DNA of 64,000 nucleotides, from assembly GCF_000315915.1 (NCBI RefSeq), contig NC_020187.1, positions 1,550,001 to 1,614,000 of the forward strand, written 5' to 3'. Below are positions 1 to 8,189 of this stretch, piece after piece. This DNA comes from Henningerozyma blattae CBS 6284. Lineage: Eukaryota > Ascomycota > Saccharomycetes > Saccharomycetales > Saccharomycetaceae. The notes beneath the pieces were generated by a model. The model searched no databases. It saw nothing but the letters and a program-made list of their open reading frames with translations, and was not told where the DNA came from. The position numbers were made by a program, and so were the translations under genes. Position 1 is the stretch's first letter. Every line of letters begins with the position of its first letter.

Positions 1-468
1 AATAATAATTTTCGTAATTAATATTTCCTCGCACCGAATTACAGCATCTTGTTTAGCTGAGTAAACTTTGTTCCCTTATTATATTTAGAGGTCCCAATAC
101 AGATTGTCATTATTTGCCATCTCTTATATTGTGCAAATTTAAACTGCTTTTTCTATAAAGTTTTTAGAATACTGAATATTACTTTTTTAGGTACAAATAA
201 ATTACAGTATTCTAAAATTTTTATTGGAATAATCATTACTACCTCATACAAAATTCTTGGAGAATATAATGACTAGTCATGTAACAGAACCAGAAATTAA
301 AAAGAAACATAGTCGTGTCATGTTTTTATTGTACAGATTAATAGTTCAATTTACAATAAGGAGTATACACGTCTGTTTTTCTTTGAGATATATCAAAATG
401 AAATATTGAAGACTGTCTTAAATTATCAATTAATGAGTGCATTCAATGATTATTTCTTTACTTTCAAA
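1..468. other. Gene-free stretch, 3' side of RIM9
   Basis: AT-rich DNA downstream of the minus-strand RIM9 gene. I see no supported gene. It holds one clear structure, a perfect 13-bp inverted repeat listed separately (162-217). The rest shows no recognisable element. Confidence 0.6.
162..217. repeat. Perfect 13-bp inverted repeat with 30-nt loop
   Basis: The left arm TTTTAGAATACTG (162-174) is exactly complementary to CAGTATTCTAAAA (205-217). The arms could form a hairpin in DNA or in a transcript. It lies about 250 bp beyond the RIM9 stop, so it could mark a 3'-end or be a remnant of a small inverted-repeat element. Nothing in the sequence decides between these. Confidence 0.7.
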
Positions 469-1224
469 TTACTCCATTTCTAGTGTAACTGTATCATGTC
501 TGACTAGCGGTACCCCTACAGTAATTCCATCATCATTTTTAAAATAATCGTTCTCATCTGAGTTCTTATTTGTACTATCCTTAACATTATCCGCCATTGA
601 GTATATTTCTACATTGTAAAATTTATTATGTTCATCATCTCTCATTCGACTTTCCATCTCATATTTCCTTATTATTGCTGTTCTTCTCATCAACCATAAA
701 TTTGACGAACAAATAGCATAAATAATGGGACAACTTAGATTAATCCAACCTAGCCAACTTAAAGAGGAAAAGAAAATTAATATATCAACCAAAAAACTTA
801 ATAATGAAAAGATATAGCAAAATACACAAATAATGCCTAATAGTAAAATATAAGTTGTGGAATAGTAGAAATGTTTGATAGGTATAAATAAAATAAACAT
901 GAAAATAGAAATAATTGCCGATATTGAGTGTACAACTAATAAACGTGAAACAGCTTTATCGGTGTTTGATGGGATTTGAATGTATTCATCCCATACGGTT
1001 GAATTGGTTTCATAACCTAATTTAATGTCACTACAAAACCATTTATTAGAAGGAGGTGTCCTTACACACCACCCATATACCCCAAATGTAATTCCTCGGT
1101 ATGAAGATAGCCAAAAACGATGCGTTACTGGCACTGTGATATTTGACAATATTTGCAGAACCATACCATATGTTATCGCAATTATCATAAAGATGATTTT
1201 ATAATTTCTATTAATTCCAAACAT
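469..1224 (-). CDS. RIM9: RIM9/PalI-family pH-response membrane protein
   Basis: A 251-residue membrane protein read from an ATG at 1224. It has one hydrophobic segment near the N-terminus (about 8-28) and three more clustered at about 97-175, with a polar acidic C-terminal tail. The loop after the first segment has the family-typical pattern of a GVYGWC motif followed by a second Cys (FCS). Rim9/PalI proteins help the Rim21/PalH alkaline-pH sensor function at the plasma membrane upstream of Rim101. The length is close to S. cerevisiae Rim9 (239 aa). RNA14 lies nearby on the same strand, as YMR061W and YMR063W do in S. cerevisiae, which favours RIM9 over the paralogous family member Dcv1. The divergent neighbour is DHR2. 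Family assignment is strong and the exact orthologue is likely. Confidence 0.75.
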   Translation of the reverse strand: MFGINRNYKIIFMIIAITYGMVLQILSNITVPVTHRFWLSSYRGITFGVYGWCVRTPPSNKWFCSDIKLGYETNSTVWDEYIQIPSNTDKAVSRLLVVHSISAIISIFMFILFIPIKHFYYSTTYILLLGIICVFCYIFSLLSFLVDILIFFSSLSWLGWINLSCPIIYAICSSNLWLMRRTAIIRKYEMESRMRDDEHNKFYNVEIYSMADNVKDSTNKNSDENDYFKNDDGITVGVPLVRHDTVTLEME

Positions 1225-1593
1225 TGATATGAAGTTCCAATTTATAAAAGTTTATCGTTCATTGATAATTTATATTTAACGTTATTTTTTTCAGTTTAAT
1301 CTGTAAATAAGTATTCGAACGTTATAAATTTGGTTAATTTCAAGGGTACATATATTCTTACTCAAATACAGAGATTTAAAATGAATTCAAAATTATATCT
1401 TAATCGGTAAGCAGTTTTCATTTTTACAGAGAAAACTCCGTCGGTAAATGGAAAAAAAAAAAAAAATAGATGGATATATATATGATGAGATGAAACTTAT
1501 AATGTAATCTTAAATGATGAGTTTTCCTAATTGCAAGGAAATATAGAAGTAACAGTTAAAATAGTTATTTTTTTACTTTATTGTTATATTATT
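1225..1593. promoter_or_regulatory. RIM9/DHR2 divergent intergenic region with PAC-like site
   Basis: A 369-bp divergent promoter region. A poly(dA) tract near 1451-1466 is followed by GATGAGAT at 1484-1491. That is the core of the PAC element found upstream of ribosome-biogenesis genes, about 105 bp before the DHR2 ATG. The poly(dA)-plus-PAC arrangement fits DHR2's role. No sites were recognised for RIM9. Confidence 0.5.
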
Positions 1594-3816
1594 ATGCAAT
1601 CAAAAAATGTTTCAAAAAAGCAATTCAAAAATGCCAATAACAACGTAAGAAAAACTAATCCATTTAAAAGAAACTCGAGCAATGCTAACGCCAACAAATT
1701 TGAAAAAAAAATAGTAGAGTTCAGAGATTCCCAAGATTTAGATGGCTATGATGATGAGGATGAAATATATGTGAAAAAATCGTCTGTTGGCGATCTTAAA
1801 AGAAAAGCAGCAGATCTGTTGAAAACCAGATCTACTCTGACAGTTTACAAAAACAAAGATGAAATTATGAAATATATTGAAAATTGTCAGGTAACTGTTT
1901 TGATTGGTGAAACAGGTTCCGGTAAATCCACCCAAATTCCTCAATTTCTATTAGAGTCAAACAAATCTAAGAATAAAAAAGATAGCTTTTCGATTGCCGT
2001 TACACAACCCCGTCGTGTTGCTGCTATTAATTTAGCAAATCGTGTAGCTCAAGAATTCGGTTGTAATATAGGTGATCAGGTTGGTTATTCGGTTAGATTT
2101 GATAATAAAACATCTTCAAGAACTAACTTAAAATATTTAACAGATGGTATGTTATTAAGAGAATTAATGATTGATAAACAATTAAAAGATTATAATGTAG
2201 TGATAATTGATGAAGCTCATGAAAGAACTGTTTTAACTGATTTAATATTGGGTTTCCTGAAATCTTTAATAATGGGGCCACGTCCAGACTTAAAAATTAT
2301 TGTTATGTCAGCCACTTTACAAGCTGAAAAATTTAGTGAGTTTTTTAATAATGCTCCAATTTTATTTGTAGAAGGTCGTAAATTTCCTGTTACTCAATAT
2401 TATTTAAAGGCTGCATCAGATGATATTGTCGATAGTATTATTAGATGTTGTGTTCAAATTAATCAAGGTGAACCGATTGGTGATATTCTTTGTTTTTTAC
2501 CAGGTCAAGAAGAAATTGATAAAGCAGTAACAATTGTTAATAAAATTAGTGAACTTGTGGCTTCAAGCTCCGAACATCGAGTACCTTCTATGGTGGCCTA
2601 TCCATTGTATGCAGCATTACCTCCTTCAAAGCAGGCTCAAGTCTTTTTACCAATAAAAGGATTCAAAAGAAAGATTGTTTTTAGTACTAATATTGCGGAA
2701 ACTTCTGTCACCATATCAGGTGTAAAATATGTTGTTGATTCAGGTTTACGTAAAGTAAAAGTTTGGAGACATCAATTGGGGTTGGCAACATTATTGACAG
2801 TTCCAATTTCACAAGCCAGTGCAATGCAACGAACGGGTCGTGCGGGTAGAGAAACTGCAGGTAAGTCTTACAGATTGTATCGTGAAAATGATTTTGAAAG
2901 TCTACCACTTCAAACAGAACCAGAAATCGCAAGATCAGATGTTACATCACCAGTTTTGTTTTTAAAGAGATCAGGAGTTCATGATATTGTAAATTGGACT
3001 TGGTTTGAAAATCCGGGAAAATCTTCATTGGTAATGGGTTTACAAGAGTTATACCAATTAGGTGCGTTAGACGATAGTGGTAAAATTACTAAGCGAGGTG
3101 AACAAATGGCACTATTACCATTAGCACCACATTTAAGTAGCGTTCTAATATCTGCAAGTGAAACCGATTGTTTGAATGAAGTTATTGATATTGTTGCCTG
3201 CTTAAGTGTTGAGAATTTATTACTAAACCCTTTACCAGAACAAAGAGACGAAGTGAATGAAAATCGAATAACTTTATGCAACAATGGTAAGAAATATGGT
3301 GATCTAATTATGCTAAAGGAACTGTTCAATATTTATTTTTATGAATTAGATACAATTCAAGACGATAAAAACATTGAGAGAAGTAATTGGTGTAAAGATT
3401 TATGTATTTCATATCGTGGTTTTAAAAATGTTGTAAAAGTTAGAGAACAATTGAGAATGTATTGCAGGAAATTATTTAACAATAGTAATAACATCACAGA
3501 AGATGAAGCTAAAACAATGGACCTTGATAATGAAAAAATTGCAAAAATTCTAAAATGTTTCTTAATTGGATTTTCTAAAAATACTGCAATTGGTATGCCT
3601 GATAGATCATATCGTACAGTCACAACTGGTGAGGCTATTAGTGTTCACCCCTCTTCCTTGTTGTTTTTAAATAAAAATTGTCCTGGTATAATGTACACCG
3701 AATATGTCTTCACAACTAAAGGTTATGCTAGAAACGTTAGTAGAATTGAACTTTCATGGTTACAAGAGATTGTGACTATTGGAAATGTAACATCTAAAGA
3801 AAGAGTATCAAAATAG
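1594..3816 (+). CDS. DHR2: DEAH-box RNA helicase Dhr2 (18S rRNA processing)
   Basis: A 740-residue DEAH helicase (S. cerevisiae Dhr2 is 735). I use the ATG at 1594. The frame is open for 21 codons upstream but has no ATG there. Visible motifs are Walker A GETGSGKS at about 105-112, TQPRRVAA, DEAH at 206-209, SAT at 239-241 and QRTGRAGR near 425, followed by the helicase-associated and OB-fold C-terminal regions. The lysine- and asparagine-rich N-terminus resembles nucleolar Dhr2. Known role of the family: an ATP-dependent helicase in the small-subunit processome, needed for 18S rRNA maturation in the nucleolus. It is divergent from RIM9 and convergent with RNA14. The PAC-like promoter site fits co-regulation with other ribosome-biogenesis genes. 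Prp22, Prp43 and Prp2 relatives are alternatives, but the length and N-terminus favour Dhr2. Confidence 0.85.
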   Translation: MQSKNVSKKQFKNANNNVRKTNPFKRNSSNANANKFEKKIVEFRDSQDLDGYDDEDEIYVKKSSVGDLKRKAADLLKTRSTLTVYKNKDEIMKYIENCQVTVLIGETGSGKSTQIPQFLLESNKSKNKKDSFSIAVTQPRRVAAINLANRVAQEFGCNIGDQVGYSVRFDNKTSSRTNLKYLTDGMLLRELMIDKQLKDYNVVIIDEAHERTVLTDLILGFLKSLIMGPRPDLKIIVMSATLQAEKFSEFFNNAPILFVEGRKFPVTQYYLKAASDDIVDSIIRCCVQINQGEPIGDILCFLPGQEEIDKAVTIVNKISELVASSSEHRVPSMVAYPLYAALPPSKQAQVFLPIKGFKRKIVFSTNIAETSVTISGVKYVVDSGLRKVKVWRHQLGLATLLTVPISQASAMQRTGRAGRETAGKSYRLYRENDFESLPLQTEPEIARSDVTSPVLFLKRSGVHDIVNWTWFENPGKSSLVMGLQELYQLGALDDSGKITKRGEQMALLPLAPHLSSVLISASETDCLNEVIDIVACLSVENLLLNPLPEQRDEVNENRITLCNNGKKYGDLIMLKELFNIYFYELDTIQDDKNIERSNWCKDLCISYRGFKNVVKVREQLRMYCRKLFNNSNNITEDEAKTMDLDNEKIAKILKCFLIGFSKNTAIGMPDRSYRTVTTGEAISVHPSSLLFLNKNCPGIMYTEYVFTTKGYARNVSRIELSWLQEIVTIGNVTSKERVSK

Positions 3817-4093
3817 GACAGTCAAGAAAGATGAAGTAATAATGGTTCTGACTCATTAATCATATGTCTTCAACACATTGAATTTGTAATATTGTATACT
3901 ACAGTTTTATAGAATAGATTGAATTTTTAATTAGCATTAATATATAAATATATATATTTGAAAAAAAAACAATTTCAAGTAATTCTATCATTTTCTGTAC
4001 CCTAAGAACATTTTATAGGATAAAAAAATTAAAAAATTATTGTTACAAAAGTATATATACTTTGTTATGCTAAAACTAAGGTACAAAACAGTG

Positions 4094-6334
4094 CTAATTA
4101 TTAATTGTGGAGTTATGATTGTCCACCTCTGAACTATTTTTTTCAGGAATCACAACTTGATCTTCCAAAAAGCTAATTAATTTCTTTGGATCAAGTATTG
4201 CATTATTGAAGTATTGTCTTTTCGGTAGAATAGCCAATAAATCTAAGATATCATCAGGAATATTTGGATGTGACTTGAACTTTTTAATGTGAGACTTTTT
4301 TTTATTTTGTTCATTATTCAATGAAGCGGAGTCAAAAGATCTTTTCTTTTTACCAAATATATTAATGTTAGATGTATTATTAAATTGTGAATATGATTGT
4401 AAATTGGAAAATGGAAAAAAATCCTTTGGCAAATATGTTAATTCTAAATCTTTGATTAAGTTTTCATTTTGTAATTGATATCTGATTGTAAAAATATCAA
4501 TATAGTTTTCATTGGGAAATTTTTCAAAAAATCTTTTTTGTAATGAGTAAACATTATCTAAATTACCGAATTTTGATTCATAACATATCATTTTTTTGAA
4601 AATTAAATCTAATTGATCTTTATTATTAATCTTATCAATAGACATTTCAAATAGAGTTTTTATTTGAGAGTTTCTATTAATTGAAATTAAGAAATCTAAG
4701 TATTTATTAATATAAATACCATCTTCTTGGAAATATTTCAACCCTAATTCCAACACTTTACAAGGAGTTTTATAATCTAATTGATTATTAAATTCTAAAT
4801 AAGCATTTTCAATATAAATATGATGAGTTAAAATAGATTTTAACTTACGGCATTTACCGAAAACAGATCTTGCAGCTGACAACCCTAAATTTCTTTTCAT
4901 GGTATTCATATACATACAATAAATGTAAGTTAATAGATATCTTTGTTTATAAATTGGATCAATTGTGGAAGATGTTCTTGCAATATCTAGTGGCAAAGGT
5001 AAATATGTGTTATTGTCCTTTGCTTCTTGTATTTTGGGTTTTAAATCTTTTAAAATATATTCAATTGAGTTATCAAAAGCTTTTTTCAAATCATCTATAT
5101 TATTATTAAGTTCAAATGATTCAGCTAGTTTAAAAATTAATAAAGGAGATGTGGGATTTGCCTGAATTGATAAATTTAAAATTTTCTGTGCACTAATTGG
5201 ATCAAGATCAATATCATTGCCTGAAGAATTTGATAATGTTGTTGTAGCCCCTGCGGTATTGACTGCTGATATATCATTTGATTTAATAGAGAGGTCACTA
5301 TTGCTCTTAAACATTACATAGTCGTACCAAATCTGAGGACTAAATATCATAAACTGAATGGCTTGATTATAAACATATGTTATTCTTTTTTTCAATAGGT
5401 CATCTGATAGTTCTAGTTTGTTTTGCTTCTCCCAAGTTAACCAATCCAACCAAATTTGTAATTGTTCGATATTATCTTGTTTATCCTTATCATTTTCATC
5501 GGTAGAGTTGTAGAATTGTGGAATATTATTTTTATTTGCCAAAGAAATTTTTAATGGATTTGATCTTTTTAAACCTTTTGTAACATTTGACCATTCTAAA
5601 AAAATTGATCTAGCTTTCATATAATCCGCAGATATTTCTCCAATAAACTTTCTTGCAGTCAAATTATTAATTTCTTGTTCCCATTGTGTATATTGATTCC
5701 AAAACTTTTCTAAGTTATCAATTGGAAGGGATAATAATTTTTTATAAATTTTTCTAATCATATCAATTCTTTGTTGATTTTCCCATTTATTAACAGCTTT
5801 CCAATGAATTAAAAAATTCAAATAATCTGTCCAAAACTGATTGGATATCGGTTCAAAAATGGCACAAGAATTCAGCACCAATTCGAAAGCTTTGATGACT
5901 ATAGATCTTGCCTCCTGACCACCAGTAATCAAATTATTTTTTCTACGCACATAATCTAAATATGTCATCCAAAGAGAGAGATCATTATTTGGGTATTCAC
6001 CGGACAAACAATTCGATAGGATAACCTCTACGATTTTGAATTCATCTCTTAATAATTCACTTTTCAATTGAAGTGTCCATAAAGTCGAATATAAAGGATA
6101 ATTCTTATTTAGAATCTTAAATATTGATCTACTTTTATCAAATGAATCATTATTATCGTAATATTGAATCAATTTTAAATATGACAATATATCTAACGGG
6201 TGTTTAAGAACATGGTTGATGTAGTTTGTTTCTTCTTCTGAATTATTAGCATTTATTAGAGATGAAATAGAAAATTCATCATCTGAGGTTGAATTACCTT
6301 CAGTCTTATCAGTAACTTGTTCTGAAGTAGACAT
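4094..6334 (-). CDS. RNA14: Rna14, CF IA subunit for mRNA cleavage and polyadenylation
   Basis: A 746-residue protein read from the ATG at 6334. An in-frame upstream TTG is not a credible start. It consists largely of helical HAT (half-a-TPR) repeats with conserved blocks that match Rna14, including LITGGQEAR, NLTARKFIGE, YMKARS and NTMKR followed by GLSAARSVFGKCRKLK. A basic low-complexity linker precedes a conserved C-terminal segment (DDILDLLAILPKRQYF), the region that binds Rna15 in the family. Rna14 scaffolds cleavage factor IA in the nucleus. It is about 70 residues longer than the S. cerevisiae protein (677), mostly from Asn/Ser-rich inserts in the middle. The pairing with RIM9 matches YMR061W-YMR063W. 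Confidence 0.92.
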   Translation of the reverse strand: MSTSEQVTDKTEGNSTSDDEFSISSLINANNSEEETNYINHVLKHPLDILSYLKLIQYYDNNDSFDKSRSIFKILNKNYPLYSTLWTLQLKSELLRDEFKIVEVILSNCLSGEYPNNDLSLWMTYLDYVRRKNNLITGGQEARSIVIKAFELVLNSCAIFEPISNQFWTDYLNFLIHWKAVNKWENQQRIDMIRKIYKKLLSLPIDNLEKFWNQYTQWEQEINNLTARKFIGEISADYMKARSIFLEWSNVTKGLKRSNPLKISLANKNNIPQFYNSTDENDKDKQDNIEQLQIWLDWLTWEKQNKLELSDDLLKKRITYVYNQAIQFMIFSPQIWYDYVMFKSNSDLSIKSNDISAVNTAGATTTLSNSSGNDIDLDPISAQKILNLSIQANPTSPLLIFKLAESFELNNNIDDLKKAFDNSIEYILKDLKPKIQEAKDNNTYLPLPLDIARTSSTIDPIYKQRYLLTYIYCMYMNTMKRNLGLSAARSVFGKCRKLKSILTHHIYIENAYLEFNNQLDYKTPCKVLELGLKYFQEDGIYINKYLDFLISINRNSQIKTLFEMSIDKINNKDQLDLIFKKMICYESKFGNLDNVYSLQKRFFEKFPNENYIDIFTIRYQLQNENLIKDLELTYLPKDFFPFSNLQSYSQFNNTSNINIFGKKKRSFDSASLNNEQNKKKSHIKKFKSHPNIPDDILDLLAILPKRQYFNNAILDPKKLISFLEDQVVIPEKNSSEVDNHNSTINN

Positions 6335-6539
6335 TCTTTGCCAAACCAAAATTTCTACAACAATTTCTTAGAATTCTTTGGTTTGCAAATATTCGAAGTA
6401 AGGAAAAGCGTTTGTTCTATTTTTATATTTTATCATAAGTATATGTATATTTTTTTTCAAATAATTATTATCCATAATTATTGGTCTATATATTTTCAAT
6501 TAAAAAATCCGTTAGATTTGTAAAAATTTAAAGGTAATG

Positions 6540-6546
6540 TTACCCG
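6540..6546 (-). promoter_or_regulatory. Reb1-type site upstream of RNA14
   Basis: The sequence TTACCCG matches the core recognised by the general regulatory factor Reb1. It is about 206 bp upstream of the RNA14 start and could define a nucleosome-depleted promoter. A 7-bp match alone is weak evidence. Confidence 0.4.
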
Positions 6547-6980
6547 CACATGGAGATTAAAATAGGCATACCTTAACCATTTAGCAGATAGTATTTGTAC
6601 AAAGTGTTTAGTGAAGGTATATTTGGGATAATTATCTAAAGAATATTCTCAAAAAAGTTAAGTTCAGATTTTGATTTAGATAGCTCCTTGCCATCCATAT
6701 ATTACTTTGTTTAGAAAATTTTTAATGCAAATATATAGTTGTTGAAACAATTTACGTAAGTCTATTGGCTTTTAATTATCTTTGACTATCATTAAAATAG
6801 CTCTAATATAAATGTAATAATAATTAATTAAAGATATGAATTCAACTTTTTGTTTTGAAAATTTAACGTTGAAGTTGAACTTTTTTTTTTTATATTTTGG
6901 AAACGGTATATATTTTCCAACTTCAAAATTTAAAAAACATTAATTTTGAATAATAATATAAACATTGTTGAGTGTGAACT

Positions 6981-7058
6981 TGTTGAGCATGGAATATTAC
7001 GTACTAGATGATATTTCTATACAACCTGCATTTCTCGGAATACAAATAGAGCTCGTTT
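6981..7058 (+). repeat. Dispersed repeat, left block
   Basis: This starts with TGTTGAGCAT and is nearly identical over about 75 bp to 50016-50093, including a long exactly shared run around CCTGCATTTCTCGGAATAC. The TG start looks LTR-like. The matching right block is displaced to 7512-7592. Confidence 0.75.
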
Positions 7059-7283
7059 TTATTGTCAGAGCTGTGGCATTATGTGTCATAAATCGTGGGT
7101 TTGTGTTAATAGCTAATAAAGTATGAATTTAGTCATAATTGTGGCTTTATACAACAACTAATAACAACTTAATATAATAAATAATCCAACATGCATTATG
7201 CATACGTGGCCTCACTACTAAAAATACCCAAGTAGTGATATTAAGAAGGTATTAGGATGTGATAGGTTCTATTTTAATATCAG

Positions 7284-7303
7284 ACCATCAATTCGTTGAT
7301 GGT
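7284..7303 (+). repeat. 8-bp hairpin with TTCG tetraloop
   Basis: ACCATCAA and TTGATGGT are perfectly complementary and are separated only by TTCG, a sequence that makes stable RNA tetraloops. About 11 nt downstream is ATTTTTTGGAG, which resembles an Sm-protein site. Whether the region is transcribed is unknown. Confidence 0.6.
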
Positions 7304-7511
7304 GGATCTGTCCATTTTTTGGAGTAAAAATTACCACGAAAATATCCCAAAAGTTTATAACTGTTCATTGTATATCCTTTATATATTGTATATTCCCTTT
7401 CGAAAGAAGCAAGGAGATTTTTATAATAATAATATAATAATTATTCAAACAGATTACTTAACTAAGAATTAAACTAAGAGCAAGAATATTTTGAACAGTT
7501 CGGCCGCTGGT

Positions 7512-7592
7512 CATTTATATACTTCTGTAGTTTTATATACCTTATTTTGCTAGAGGTGGACAATTATAAGAACAGATCATACCATAAAGTTT
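7512..7592 (+). repeat. Dispersed repeat, right block
   Basis: This resembles the second half of the 50-kb repeat (about 50091-50172), sharing the series TTATATACTT, TGTAGTTT, CTAGAGG, GGACAATTAT and ACCATAAA. In this copy it is separated from the left block by about 453 bp. Confidence 0.65.
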
Positions 7593-8189
7593 CGACAAAT
7601 TTTTACCCTTGAAACTTCTCTATTTCTAAAATGAAATTGTACAGTTCTTGAATGTCATTCAGAGCCTGCCAGATTTTCTGACACGAATATCGACTCTGAC
7701 ACAGGCCACATGCTCAGAATAAACGCCAACTTTCCTTTGTTAACTTTCGTTTGCCGATTTTGTTCGATTAGTTTTAACGGAATCAGCCTATCCGGCAGTT
7801 TTGCAAAAAACAGCAAAACACTTTCAAGCGAAAGGGGCAAATACTAAATGTCAACAACTGTCTTTCCTTTAAACTTCAATTTGGGCATCAAATCTGTCTC
7901 AGTGGAGTGTAATTGGCATTCAAAAGACTTCTATAACTTAGATCTTATATATAATAAGATACTTTAAACTTAATTCAATTGATTATTTGAGTTTATCAGA
8001 TATTTGCTATTCGGTTTGTGTTTTGAAACTTTTTAGGGACACAACATAAGCGTATAAAACACTCACAAGCCGCACACCCCTACTTATATAGACGGTGTAT
8101 TTCCTTATAAACATTTTTACCTCTATATTTTGATCCGTTCCATCTCTACTGGCATTTTCAGTGCAATTGATACTAGTATAAGCACATCC

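Larger units (their letters stand above)
6335..8189. other. 1.85-kb gene-poor junction between RNA14 and BBC1
   Basis: No supported protein gene. A Reb1-type TTACCCG at 6540-6546 lies about 206 bp upstream of the RNA14 ATG. Two blocks (6981-7058 and 7512-7592) are copies of a dispersed repeat that is contiguous near 50.0-50.2 kb. The 453 bp between them contains an 8-bp hairpin with a TTCG loop. This is also where the gene neighbourhood changes from YMR/YKL-type genes to BBC1, so it looks like an evolutionary breakpoint. Short open frames here show no coding character. Confidence 0.6.
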
